Assembly: GCA_950295325.1 (NCBI GenBank)
Contig: OX485807.1
Span: 16,459,001-16,523,000 of the forward strand
DNA: 64,000 bases
Reading direction: 5' to 3'
From: Polytrichum commune
Lineage: Eukaryota > Streptophyta > Polytrichopsida > Polytrichales > Polytrichaceae
The notes under the pieces are model-generated. The model searched no databases, was not told the origin of the DNA, and saw only the letters and a list, made by a program, of their open reading frames with translations. The translations under genes were made by a program, and so were the position numbers. Shown one piece after another: positions 11,278 through 22,659 of this stretch. Positions within the stretch are counted from its first letter, which is position 1, and each line of letters starts with the position of its first letter.

Positions 11278-14200
11278 TCACAGCTCCTGTTTGAGCATCG
11301 CAAGGAGGTATTCGTTCCATGTGTCAATAGGACCAGGCATACACCAATGCAAGCAGTCTTGCGGGGGTGGTTTTCCATCTGGCCCTCGTTTAACTTGCTT
11401 GTTTGGGTCGTGGTTTCTGTAAGGACCTGGGTGCCCATCGGCTCTATAGGAGAAGGCCTTGGTGATGTCCATCACCCTCAGCTTTTTCGAGTTTGCAACT
11501 GCAATTTTCTCAGCTTCTGCAACTGCTGCCATTTGGTGACTATACAGTGTGTCCATGTATGAGTTCACAGCTACCTCTTTGTCTGTCAGTGGTTGTGTTT
11601 TGCCGGTGCAAGATCCACCAGTATTCCATGCTCCTCCTTCGTAATGTTCCGGGGAATAGGTCCGCAGTATTGTCAATCCTCTGCACAAAAAGAAAACGAT
11701 ACAAGACATGTTAGATTTTCATAACATACTTAACAGTGCACACACAACTCACATGACACTTTGTTGCTCACTTGACACACGTAGAAACTTGATAGGATGA
11801 TCCACATTTACAAGCTATTTGCAATGAAACATGATGAGACGACGTTTCAATTTCAGACTGAGATTGAGAATCATGGTAGAATTCTCCACCTAGATATTCT
11901 CATAGAAGAGAACATTCATGCTCTCACATGTTACTTTTCCAAATAATGACCTTGCTTGACACATCTTGGAGAACTCTTGGAAGTTCCAAATCAAGATTTA
12001 GACAAGTTATGATCAAGAAGGTCACAGTCATATGAACTAGATAATGAATCAAAGAGCTCTCCCATGGGTTGTAGTAGGCGCCCAACCCACCCAGCTGCGG
12101 ACATGGCAACGTAAGTATTGGGCATCTACTATTTCCAGTGGCAGGGCTACATGTCCATTACCTCGGTAATGGCATAGTCATTGATTACAGGTGATGATGT
12201 GCCTCCTCGTATCAAATTCGGAATAGACACATCACCCAAAAGAAATGCTTATTTCGAAATCACAATCGAGCTAGACTTACTTGTAATCAGGATGCGAGAC
12301 AATGGCATTTAGCGCAGTCTTGATGGCGACAGAGTATCCCGACAGGACATCATGTTCCTTCTTGTAGGAGGAATTCCACCAGCCTTGGCCACCAACAACT
12401 TTCCCATCCATAATGTACGCTGTCGTCTTAGGCCACCAATGACCAGATGCGATAACTAAAACATCAAATTTTGGCAGAAACTCTGCGATTTTGGTGTCAA
12501 GTTCGTTTAGATGCAATTTGGTCATGTTTTCAGGTGCAAACTCAATGGCTTCGGACGAAACTCGAACAAGCCAGGATGACCAGATCCGGATGATTTGGAC
12601 ATTGTAGTCACGGAAGATCCATCTTTGGAACTTCCTGTTTCCATTTGGGTGTGGCTGTGCAACCTGAACAGCAGCCAAATCATTTTTTCTTAACTTACAT
12701 CTTACAACTGTGGGATGATGATGATGCATGCTATTTCGCCACCTTTATTTGTCATCATCATGAAATATTTAACAGCAGAAAAACAAGCATGTGACAAGTC
12801 ATGGTGCAGAAATAAATAAAACAAAAGAATCAAATTCTTACCTGCCACAAAGCGCACATAAGAGCCTCAAATTGATTCCGCGTCACGGAATCTCCAATGA
12901 AGGCCAATGTCTTTCCACGCATCACCTCCAGAAAAGCTAAGCCATCAAATCTGGGTAACTCACACTCTGTGGGCTGCCATCTCCAGTTCAAGTAGCCTTC
13001 GTCAGGCCTTCCATTACCAGGACAATTTTGTCCTTGAGACAGAAAGGGACAGGTCTCATTTCTGTAAAGTGGCTCTCTGTTGTTCTCAACCCATTCCCCT
13101 TTGAATATGTTACACTTTTTCTTATCTGTACACAAACAGAAGAGAGGTTTCTTTGTAAGAAACTACAGATGTAAGCAACTACATCTGACAGAAAAACAAA
13201 TTAATAATAAAACGATTCAATCGAATATGGGCTCTAATATCAAACAAGATTCACATCTTCTTTCTAAAATAAGGCTAACTTCTTCAAAGATTGCTTTTGA
13301 TTCAAAAATAACCGTTGCAAGTACCTGATTCAGATGGTGGCTGCACATTGGCAGAATCTTTCAAGTTTAAAACAGGATCGGTCTTCAAAGGCGCATCCGT
13401 TTTCAATTGTGAATCATCAATTTCCGCTTTCGTTTCTAGAACTTCGTTTGTAGCCTGAACAGATGGATCTACATGAGAGAGAGAGAGAGAGAAAGAGAGG
13501 ATTAGAAAACCAGATGCAGAATACATAAGTTTGGCTGAATTCCTCACCCAAGAAATAATATAGAAAATAAAATAAAATAAAATAAACCGACTATCCTTTA
13601 CACTACTAGTACAACAGGTCACCAAAATCAAAATCTCTGAGATATAAAACTTTCACCCTAGCCACGAGCTGCCAGATCTCCTTCGTAAAAAAATGTAGGA
13701 ATGAAAACAGCTTGCTTTCCCCCCATCAACCTGATGAGGAGTTATCGACCATGTGAACAACCTATCTTGGTCAATAACTTTTTTTTGTCAAGTGGCCAAC
13801 GTGTCTCATTGCTATCCATCTCAAATATAAGATTGAAGCAATTCCATGTCCTCAGGTGGCCTCTACTGGAGTGGTACACAGGAGAACATGTCCCTGCACT
13901 AACGGAGGGATCGATCAATTTAAGCATTAGACATCAGACAAGCACTTGGACTCTCGATGATGATGAGCATGGCGTAACAAAGCTTCTGTGATCAAAAATC
14001 CATCGTAACTACATCCTATTGTCCAGTGCAAAGGTGACCACAAAGTAAAAGAGCCCCTAGAGTTGTGCCGAGATAGAAGGACTTGGCAAACCTTAAACAA
14101 GTGAAAAGTTTTGACACTCTGTAGACCAAAAAATATGGCGGTGCTAGAACTTCCGTTCTCCACGCAAGAAAATCCTCCTACCATCTCGGAAGAAGCGTCC

Positions 14201-14915
14201 ATCTAATCACCTATGTGGCAAGTAGTAGCTCTAAGAAGGTGGTAATGCACCCACCCATTTCGGAGCCTGACTGAATGCTTCGATCCTCTACTGTCAAGTT
14301 CTTGAGAGAAATTGGTTGAATGTTGTGTATAACATCATAATCTTTATTTCGCATTGTGTTTCTAATCCCTCACAAAAACAAATTTGGTTTAGGCTAAGCT
14401 GAGACTTCAAAAATTCTGTAGAAAATGTGTCCACACCAGACACGACTCTCAAAGGTGATTGGAAGCCTTAAGCACCCATTCACCTCATACAGACAGGCCC
14501 ACTAATTAGAAGGTTACGTAAGAAAAAAGAAAGCAAGCAACACAGGAGAAAATGACGATTTTTTTTTTTTGAAGAGAAAACCTGCTATAGGCTCTCATTG
14601 GTGGTACAACAAAGAAAAGGATTTCAAGACAGTCGAAATAGATAAGATTTTATGGGTAGAGATCGGACCTGAAGTAGATGCTTGCAGTGTTGTTTTGGCT
14701 TCCATGACTACTTCGTTGGTAGGTGAGTCAGGCCACAACTGTTTGATAAGCTGCCTTGAAGGGTCTGTTGAAGAAATGACTTTTGCAGAAATATTCAGCA
14801 ATGGAGCAGTCAGTAAACCCATTGTGAAAGCCATCGTTGCCGCAATCAGACATAGGCATGGCAGCTTTATCGACCACTGGGGCTTCGTGTTCTTCATTTT
14901 TTCGGTGGCTTTCAT
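11278..14915 (-). CDS. TRICHOME BIREFRINGENCE-LIKE (PMR5/DUF231) probable polysaccharide O-acetyltransferase
   Basis: Five exons join in phase to 486 codons plus stop: 14669-14915, 13325-13468, 12842-13125, 12281-12663 and 11278-11680. Introns obey GT-AG. The ATG at 14915 is the first in frame; the frame extends upstream only to a GTG. Residues 1-17 are a basic cytosolic tail, ~18-40 a membrane anchor, and ~41-130 a Ser/Thr/Lys-rich linker. The Cys-rich TBL domain begins with CNIFKGEWV. The GDS box FIGDSVTRNQFE has GDS at 208-210. The DxxH box DCLHWCMPGP has Asp461 and His464, so the Ser-Asp-His residues of the family are all present. Family members act in the Golgi, O-acetylating xylan, mannan, xyloglucan or pectin. 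The substrate here cannot be told from sequence. No damage is visible. Confidence 0.93.
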
Positions 14916-15870
14916 CCCTTTCACCTACACTATTCCCTAAAGCAGCCTATTTTTCGGTGCACTCTTTTCCGTCCGTTTGTCTGTCTGTATATCACAAACT
15001 TATTACTCAACAACTACAATTCAACTTAACCTAAGCGACGATCGCTACGAGGGTTGAGCTCCGACTGAATCAATCCCAATATTTTGGTTGCGGCGTGTTG
15101 CACATAGCTCTATTATCCTCGACCCTAATGTGCGGTGGTGGCATTTAACTCCTCCTCAAAAGGACCGAAAGAGGGCTACTCATGTGTCAAGCTCTTCATC
15201 ACCCAACTCCAAAACTCGTAATGGTCACCAATTCATTTTCAATCCTTCAATGGCAACATCATCAACACCATTAACCTTGTTGCTCTTCAGAGTCGACCAT
15301 GAAACTGCAAGCTCAGTGAACATGTGATTGTTTTCCTTCTTTTTTACGCACACCATCCAATCGGTGCCAGAGCCATAATATGCGATGAGTGCCCGTCCTC
15401 TTTCGCTTCACGCGCGGGTCTTGTGAGCTCCAAATCCTGTATCTTGAGAAAAAGATGTGGCCATCGTACCAGGTACGAACAATTTCCCCGCGGCCTGCAC
15501 TGACAGGACAGAAGAATAAAAAAGAAAAGGAACGTTCAGACTTCAGAGCCCGTACATTTCATTGGATTCTTGCAACAGAAACGTTACAAGCTTCGGCAAC
15601 AAGGATTGCAAGCTGACAGTTACGACTGGACACGATTGTAAACCACGCCAAAACAAAGAACGGCAAAACCTGGTTGCTCCCATCCATAAAAATTTATTTT
15701 AACCCCCCACCGGCCTAGTAGGAACTTGCAATTTGTGAAGAAATTGCAAATGCCTGATCGGTTGGGGTACAACCTTAATGCCAACAAGTTCCCGGATTTT
15801 GATCGACCCAAACTTGCTCTTGAAGCGAAGTTACAACTTATAACAGAGTTGTACACAAGGGCGATGCAGA
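14916..15870 (-). promoter_or_regulatory. TBL 5' flank and downstream flank of the next gene
   Basis: This region carries the TBL promoter. On the + strand the short frames here (e.g. 15088-15327) have no supporting family, start context or continuation. No TATA box could be fixed. Confidence 0.3.
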
Positions 15871-15991
15871 CTAAGTAAGGAGACGATCATCATCATTATC
15901 ATCAATCAGCCCATCATTGTTGGATGAGTCGAGTTGGGTAAGTTCTTCATAAACATCATCATCTGACATCATGTGCACACGACCCGGTGTT
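15871..15991 (-). CDS. Putative last exon of an unknown gene, acidic C-terminus
   Basis: After a good acceptor (ATCACTTTCAG) an open frame reads TPGRVHMMSDDDVYEELTQL, then a stretch rich in Asp and Asn (DSSNNDGLIDDNDDDRLLT), and a TAG. The composition is that of a solvent-exposed acidic tail, although GAT repeats could also produce it. A donor (ACAGT|GTAAGC at 16135) lies just upstream and would fit a preceding exon ending at 16136 in one frame. No family was recognised. Confidence 0.35.
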
Positions 15992-16331
15992 CTGAAAGTG
16001 ATTACAAAGACTCAAGTGGATCTTCAGTACCCAAACCTACTGTGATCCGATCCGAGGGGAGCCAGGGCCTTCTTACCACTCAGGATCTTAAAAGGGCTAC
16101 TGAAGCTAACACACCACATAACTCTACCTGCTTACACTGTCCTTGTCAGCAGCCATCTCATCATACCGCAGGACTCAAGTCCCACTTCGAGGGTTGGGTA
16201 CGGTGTCTGGACCTAACTCATCTTATAAATATGCATTCTCCACTCCTTTAAAAACCGCGACTACCAAGAAAATTGAGCGTTGGCGCAGTGACCCGAAAGC
16301 ATCAGGAACTGTGGGAATGTACATATAGATC

Positions 16332-16920
16332 AAACACATTTATCTTTTGTTCTTTTGTAACTTCGGCGCCTCCAATGCACCGGTACCACCAGACCCAGGA
16401 GGGGAGGTCTACCAAGTAGTCCACCCTGGGAAACTCCGAGTAGAGATAACCTCCACCTCACATCACAGCAACATAGAAGGATCAAAACACGACATCCAAA
16501 CTGTAAATCCAAGATGAGATGAACCTCTGTATGGTTACATCTTTCTGATCAGGTTGCTGCAGCAGCACCACCGTCCACCCCACACAACAACAACCCAACC
16601 AAAAAAACGAAAAAAAACAAAAAAAACTCCTTGACCTTATTTTTCGCCTGTGGAATTGTGAGAATAGATAGATTCAAACACACCAACACATTTATCTTTC
16701 TGTTCTGTAATACTTTCGGTGTCTTGAATGCACCGGTACCAGAACCCAGGAGCTCTCCTAGTCCACCCTGGGAAACTCCGAGCACAGATTAACCCTCACC
16801 TCACCTCACAGCACAGCATCACAGCCACATAGGCGGATCAAAACACAACAGACACACTGCACATCAAAGATGACTGTCTGTATGATATCTCTCTGATCAG
16901 GCTGCTGCACCACCACAACC
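16332..16920. repeat. Imperfect tandem duplication, ~350-bp period
   Basis: Copy 1 (16332-16575) and copy 2 (16685-16920) share ACACATTTATCTTT, AATGCACCGGTACCA, GTCCACCCTGGGAAACTCCG, GATCAAAACAC and CTGATCAGGNTGCTGC in the same order. Frames differ between the copies, so this is more likely intron or UTR than coding. Confidence 0.65.
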
Positions 16921-17018
16921 AATCTTTTCCTCCCATCGCAACTAATTTCTGGCCTCTGGGCCATCGTCGTCGTCATCATCAACATGCGCAGACAGCAGGA
17001 TAAGCTGCGCAGCCTTAC

Positions 17019-17326
17019 CCAAAACACACATGCATGCAGGTCCACTCCACGAGCGCTTCTACTGAGTTCGGAGTTGGTAGTGGCAACTGTGGTGTTGTTT
17101 TGTATGTACGAGATGACGATCCATCCACTGGTGCCCCGCCTCCAGTGGCAAGACTGATTAAAGGTGCGAGCTGGGGGAGGTTAAATCTCTTCCAAGTTCT
17201 CTGTCTCTCTCTGTCCGCCACACTCTCTCTCTCTCTCTGGCTCTGTCCGTGTCCGGTAGGTAGGACAAAAGGAGCGGAAGCAGATGCTACCTTGTAAGCT
17301 ACTTGTGGTGAGATATTCTCTCCAGT
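17019..17326 (-). CDS. Possible internal exon of an unknown gene
   Basis: The frame is open from a stop at 17327-17329 to a good donor (TTTTGG|GTAAGG) ending the exon at 17019. It reads FNLPQLAPLISLATGGGAPV and later TPQLPLPTPNSVEALVEW. It has no ATG of its own, so it would need an upstream exon. It may belong with the acidic tail at 15871-15991. Compositional bias (a GA repeat) could also keep the frame open. Confidence 0.22.
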
Positions 17327-17601
17327 TCAACTGGCGAGGGTGAACTGGCAGAACGAGGAGGGTGAAATCCGGGGAGGAAGAGGATCGGAGGCTGGGGCTG
17401 GGGAAGACTGAGTTTGGGACGACAGAGTTTATAAGCAGAATCCTCCTGGCACATGAATCTGTGACAGCCAGCGATCTCCACAACGCGGCGACCCCACAAA
17501 TCCGGCAGGCAGGCAACCACATGCCCCCGCCGCTCGTGGTATCGTAGTTAACCTGTGTTGTTGTTACCAGGCGGCAGCCCACACTGCTCTACTCTATTTA
17601 A

Positions 17602-18108
17602 GGGCCACTTCACACACGAGACTGACAGCCCGTGACCAGTACACTTCCAGCACTCTCATTGGTGGAAAAGGCGGAGCCGGTCCAACTTCGCTTTACTCTA
17701 CCCTTGAGGGACCAACGGATGGAGTATGTGAATGCAAGATGGATGTAAAGTCTACATGGATTCCTACATGGCATCGAATGGATCATGTTTCATGGTCACT
17801 TGGACTATTTTCAAAAACCACCTCATGGAGGTAGGTCTAACACAAAACCGGGAGACCATGGCATTCCAAACGCTCACAACTGTTGGTTTATTCTATTTTA
17901 TCATGTGTGAGGACCCGCATGAATAGAAATACGTTGAAATAGCATTTGGTTGAGGGCCCAGTCACATATGACTTCACATTGCACTTGAGGATTTGTGACC
18001 ACAATACATAATTATGGAGGTGTGTTGGGACGGCCTTTGGACACTCACTTTCTTTTGGGCTCCCACAACTTCATGGTCACGGCTCTTGGCTCGTGTGTGA
18101 AGTGGCCC
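17602..18108 (+). mobile_element. Tourist-like (PIF/Harbinger) MITE, family A copy 1
   Basis: The 507-bp element begins GGGCCACTTCACACACGAG and ends with the inverse CTCGTGTGTGAAGTGGCCC. It is flanked by TAA on both sides (17599-17601 and 18109-18111). A 3-bp TWA target site and a GGG/GGC end are hallmarks of Tourist elements. It has no transposase frame. It abuts copy 2 in opposite orientation. Confidence 0.85.
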
Positions 18109-18112
18109 TAAA

Positions 18113-18537
18113 GGTCACTTCACACACGAGCCAAGAGCCGTGACCATGATATATGAAGTGTGAAGTCATATGTGACCGGGCCCTCAACCAAATGCTATTT
18201 CAACGTATTTCTATTCATGCGGGTCCTCACACATGATAAAAATAGAATGAATCAACGGTTGTGAGCGTTCCGCGTATTGTGGTCTCCCGGTTTTGCGTTA
18301 GGCCTACCTCCAAGAGGTGGTTTTTGGTAATAGTCCAAGTGACCATGAAACATGATCCATTCGATGCCATGTATGAATCCATGTAGACTTTAAGTCCATC
18401 TTGCACTCACATACTCCATTGGTCCCTCAAGCGTAGTGTGAAGGGAACTTGGACCGGCCCCGCCTTGCCTTTTCCACCAATGAGAGTGCTTGAAGTATAA
18501 TAGTCATGGGTTCTCAATCTCGTGTGTGAAGTGGTCC
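18113..18537 (-). mobile_element. Tourist-like MITE, family A copy 2 (inverted)
   Basis: Ends are GGTCACTTCACACACGAG and CTCGTGTGTGAAGTGGTCC. The body is the reverse of copy 1 with about 80 bp missing near the inner end. TTA follows at 18538-18540; the left side is fused to copy 1. Together the two form a near-perfect inverted repeat of about 0.9 kb. Confidence 0.85.
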
Positions 18538-18618
18538 TTAGTATGGGTTGTGATTTGGAGTTGCGCGTGGCTCTATACCGTTTTACGGAGAGCATCGTTT
18601 TTCACCCACACCACATAA

Positions 18619-19294
18619 GTGCCACTAAATTGTGTATTTAGTGTCATTTACCATTTGGGATTACGCATTTGGGATTTAACATTTTTGGGTAAAATACAAG
18701 ATATACAATAAACAAATCTAGCATTGCATAATTCCAAATAGTGAGTGATACTAAGGGTCGGTTTACATCATGGACCATGGAAGATGGCCTTTTCCATGGT
18801 CCGATTTCTTAAACAAATCAATCTACAAAGCCTTTGGAGCCCTCACTAGGTGTAAACCCAAATGCAGACCAAGAGGAATGACCGTGCATCAAAAAGTAAA
18901 TGTGTTGAATTTTTGAACCATGTGCTAAAATTTTCAAATTTGACCATTCTCTTGTCTTCTCTTGTCTTCATCTTCTCTTCCCCTTTAAAAAATTCCATTA
19001 TTTTTTTCATTATAACAACATTTCTTTGCCATGGGCCCCTACCGTTTCCTACCAGAGCACCTATTTTGCCTCTCCCATCACAAAACCAGTTGAACCATGT
19101 CGATGGATAATCTAAGCCTTAAAAAATGTCTACTGGGGACCTCGAACGCCACAGTCACTCTAACATTTTTGTCCTTGGTGTAAACCAAAGTAGTCCCGGG
19201 ACGAGCTCAACAACCAATCACAAATTTTACAAGACCTTGGAACGACTCCATGGTCCATGGTGTAAACAACCCCTAAATATCATGTTTAGTGTAG
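18619..19294. mobile_element. MITE family B, copy 2, split by a nested element
   Basis: The left part (about 18619-18754) and the last ~20 bp (19277-19294) belong to one element with mirrored ends (CACTAAATTGTGTATTTAGT and its inverse ACTAAATATCATGTTTAGTG). The 519-bp element at 18755-19273 interrupts it. Removing that insert and one TAA restores a junction like the intact copy at 44592. Confidence 0.7.
18755..19273. mobile_element. Tourist-like MITE nested in another MITE
   Basis: The element starts GGGTCGGTTTACATCATGG and continues ACCATGG. It ends CCATGGTCCATGGTGTAAAC followed by AACCCC. TAA flanks both sides (18752-18754 and 19274-19276). The ends differ from families A and C. No coding capacity was found. 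Confidence 0.85.
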
Positions 19295-19296
19295 CT

Positions 19297-19335
19297 ATCT
19301 ATCAATCTATCTACCTACCTACCTACCTACCTATT
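19297..19335. repeat. CTAT/CTAC microsatellite
   Basis: A run of CTATCTAT and CTACCTAC units directly follows the end of the split MITE. Confidence 0.8.
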
Positions 19336-19349
19336 TACCTTATGTTAAA

Positions 19350-20960
19350 AGAGGAGGGATTAGGTAGAGGAGGGATTAGGTAGAGGAAGAATCCTGTGTT
19401 ATTCTCTCTGCTTCAGTTACCTGTCTGTATTATTTCTGGTGCAAATTTGCGCCAGTCACCGGGCTTTCCGTTACCTAACCATGTAATATTAAAGTTGGGG
19501 GGTTAGGTGCCCTGATAAGTGCAAATAGGTTGCCCAACACCAACAATCGTGTAAGTGGGTGGGTCTCATTGAATCCTTTGTTTTTCTCGCTGCTTTACCT
19601 ACTACATGTATAGTGGTGGGGTTATTTCTATTGCAGGCTTTCCGACACCTAAAACATTGTGTGAAATTAAGGGATTAGGTATTTGGTCTTAGTGGGTCCT
19701 TTGTTGAGTTCCGTGAGAGGGTTTTGTCACATACGAATGTGAGTCACCTCCCCTCCATCCAACATATGAACTTGAACCCCTATAGGTTTGTGATCGATTC
19801 ATCTCAAATCACTTTGTTCACATCAATTCGGGGTGACCTCCAAAGTTAATCAATGTCAAGTTCGACTTCTTTTTTAGCCTCCCAACTGCATACAATCTCA
19901 AGGCTTTTATGTTGGGTGAATGAGAGATGTGCTCGTTTGTGATAAATCCCTCTCACCGTTACTCTCTGCTTTACTTTCCTGAGAGTATATTTATGGTGTT
20001 GATTCTACAAGGAGGCTTTTTGGTACCTGATTTATGTGAATTTGAGGGATTAAGGTAGATGAGGCTAATGTTGGGCACCTCCATCTATGTGGAATCACCC
20101 AACCGATCGAGCATTAGAAGCTCGCGCATGTTAGCAATTGCAAATTAGGACCGAAGAATTCGAAATCGTTGAAATTGGAGTCAAGGAAGGTGTCGATCTA
20201 GGCTTTAGGATCAAAGACCACAACTTCGAATGTTTGTATTCCATGTTTGCCAACCCACCATATTTGTGTAGTTTTGCCATCCAATGTACGTCAAACTGGC
20301 GGTTAGAATTCTCCCAAATTCGTACATAAATCCAACACACACGTAAACCCTAGTCTAGCTATGGCAAACATCTACAACCTCGATTTGGAATTCTCTACCC
20401 ATCTTGTACTAATCTCATGTTGCATTGTCCTAAGAGAAGTGGACTACACAAATTATACCAATCAGTGCATGTTACTATTCAAAATTACGCAGTGCAATAA
20501 CATCTTCCTCACAAGTTCAATTTTTACTAACAAAAGCTCAATAGGTTGTTCGGACATCATAAAACACAAATGACTCTGCTTGGTAAAATAGTACGTTCTC
20601 AGGAAATAGTTACAGCACTGTGTGACTCCGAATAGTAACACGTGTACTAATCGGGATATATCAGTGTAGTTGGAAAAGGTAACCATTTCCGACGCATCTG
20701 CCTTATCTAAAAATGGAGGGATTAGGTAGGCGGTCCTATTATTGAGTCCTTTTGTTTATTCTCTGCCTTGGTTACTCGTATATTTCTATGGCAACGAAGC
20801 CAACCACATCATGTAACAAAGTAAAATTGGGGGGAGTTTGGTGGAGCAAAAATTAACGAATCTGTCTCTGTGTGTGTAGATCTACCCAGAACAACTTTCT
20901 GTAAAAGTGAGGAAGTAGGTGGTTTCATCAGAAAGAGTCCTTATGTGATATTCTCTGCTC
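19350..20960. repeat. Degenerate array of GGGATTAGGTAG-containing units
   Basis: Blocks containing GGGATTAGGTA, then TTATTCTCTGCTT..GTTAC and TTTCTATGGC-like sequence recur at about 19357, 19370, 19500, 19675, 20043, 20718 and 20905. Spacing is irregular and a family B MITE is inserted. No product was seen. Confidence 0.45.
20444..20670. mobile_element. MITE family B, copy 3
   Basis: ACTACACAAATTATACCAAT at the left is mirrored by ATCGGGATATATCAGTGTAG at the right. The inner ends (TTACTATTCAAAATTACGCA and GTGTGACTCCGAATAGTAAC) are also mirrored. It is 227 bp and non-coding. Confidence 0.7.
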
Positions 20961-20978
20961 AGTTTTACGTGTATATTC

Positions 20979-21169
20979 TTTTTTTCTTTCCTTTTCTGAG
21001 ACAAAAGGCCGATAGGCTAGAGTCAAAGTACAGGAGGTAGTTGACCACCTGGCAAGTTTTTCGTCAAGTAGAGAGGAGATTTCACAGTTGGGATTCGAAC
21101 CGCCAACCTCTTCCTTGAGATTTGGGTATCTCTCCATCATCATCCGGTAGTTTAAGGTCATCTCAGACC
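20979..21169 (-). mobile_element. tRNA-derived SINE, copy 1
   Basis: The minus-strand copy starts GGTCTGAGATGACCTTAAAC. A perfect B box, GGTTCGAATCC, is the complement of 21091-21101, about 68 nt from the 5' end. The 3' end is A/purine-rich. A 15-bp target-site duplication (TTTAYGTGTATATTC, one mismatch) flanks it at 20964-20978 and 21170-21184. The A box is weak. Confidence 0.85.
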
Positions 21170-21248
21170 TTTATGTGTATATTCATACTGCTGCTAATTC
21201 CAGTGGAGAGGCTTCCAACCAGCAGCAACACAGTAAGTGAGCGAGCAA

Positions 21249-21746
21249 GGGCCACTTCACACACAAGCCAAGAGCCGTGACCATGAAATTTTGAGAGCCC
21301 AAAAGAACGTGTCCAAAGGCCGTCCCAACACACCTCCAAACTCATGTAGGGTGGTCACGGACCCTCAAGTGTAGTGTGAAGCCATATGTGACCGGGCTCT
21401 CAACAAAATGCTATTTCAATGAATTTCTATTCATGCGGGTCTTCACACATGGTAAAATAGAATGAATCAACGGTTGTGAGTGTTTGGAGTGCCATGATCT
21501 CCCAGTTTTGTGTTAGGCTTACCTCCAAGAGATGGTTTTTGAAAATAGTCCAAGTGACCATGAAACATGGTCCATTTGATGCCATGTAGGAATCCATGTG
21601 GACTTTACATCCATCTTGCATTCACATATTGCTTTGATCCTTCAAACGTAGTGTGAAGCTAACTTGGAGCGGCTCCGCTTTTCCACCAACGAGAGTGCTT
21701 GAAGTGGAATGGTCACGGGCTCTCAGTCTCATGTGTGAAGTGGCCC
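21249..21746 (-). mobile_element. Tourist-like MITE, family A copy 3
   Basis: The 498-bp element has ends GGGCCACTTCACACACAAG and CATGTGTGAAGTGGCCC. It is flanked by CAA and TAA (21246-21248, 21747-21749). The body is collinear with copy 2. Confidence 0.85.
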
Positions 21747-22160
21747 TAAGGAAGTTTGTTCGGGGAGTTTGAAGTAGAGATATGTAAAATTGACGGAGTA
21801 AGAACTAACGAAGTTTTTACCTACTATGTATTTTATGTGAACACCCACAACTAGTACATGATGGTTATGGAATTCAAATTGAGGTTGTTTCCTCATATTT
21901 TGTAGAACTCGTATGAGCATCTTGTTCACTATTAAAGGGACGATTCTTGTGCTCATTGATTGATCGTATAGCCTATTGCTCTTAGAATGATGTCCATTCT
22001 TAGATCCACACCAAAGCACAACCCGCTCATGTAGATAGATAAATAGATGTGTGTGTGTCCGTTTGATGAAGACAAGTGTTAGAACAAGACTTGCTTACCT
22101 TGCGCTCAATGAAGGAAGAGTTGGTGAATTTGTAGTCGAACCCTACACATAGTTTTTTTA

Positions 22161-22650
22161 GAGCCGCTTTAACTTGCTCGAGGGCCAAGGTCCATGCGCG
22201 TTGACCATGACATTGTAAGGGGCCTACAAGCACATCTAAAGGCCGTACAAAATTGAATGATGTGTGGTCATGGGCCTTTGAGTGGAGTGTGAAGACACGT
22301 GTGATTGGGCTTTCCGGCAAGTGTTGTTCTATTCATACAATCCTATTCACGTGGGCCAAACATTCACACAATAAGTAGTAATAAACCATGGAATATGAGA
22401 TGTTGAAGTGTCATAGTCTTCAATTTTGTGTTAGGCCCACTTTTTTGAGATGGGCTTGGATGCCAAATCTAATAAACCATCAAACATTTTCCATGTCATG
22501 TCATGAAGGACCACATGCAAGGTGTTCATCCGTTCCTTGAATCCTTAGACCCTTGAATCCTCAATTTGCACTAATTTGCACTTCCATTCGCACTAAAGTG
22601 GGAACTTTTTTAACTTCTCCACTAGTGAGAGATTTTACAACACAATTTTC
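22161..22650. mobile_element. Diverged family A relative with decayed right end
   Basis: TTA precedes GAGCCGCTTTAACTTGCTCG. The interior follows the family A order (GACCATG, AAAGGCCGTAC, TGATTGGGCTTTC, TATTCACGTGGGCC, TTTGTGTTAGGCCCAC). The right terminal repeat is no longer clear, so that limit is approximate. Confidence 0.6.
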
Positions 22651-22659
22651 ACATGCCTT

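Noticed and set aside
14916-14924. Start of TBL exon 1 at 14924
   Set aside because: The codon is GTG. The ATG at 14915 is the first true start.
17732-17926. 64-codon frame repeated at 21427-21621
   Set aside because: It is the interior of the family A MITE translated; near-identity between copies reflects the element, not a gene.
21091-21101. tRNA gene at the B-box sequence
   Set aside because: No cloverleaf can be formed around it. The long A-rich 3' part and target-site duplications show a SINE.
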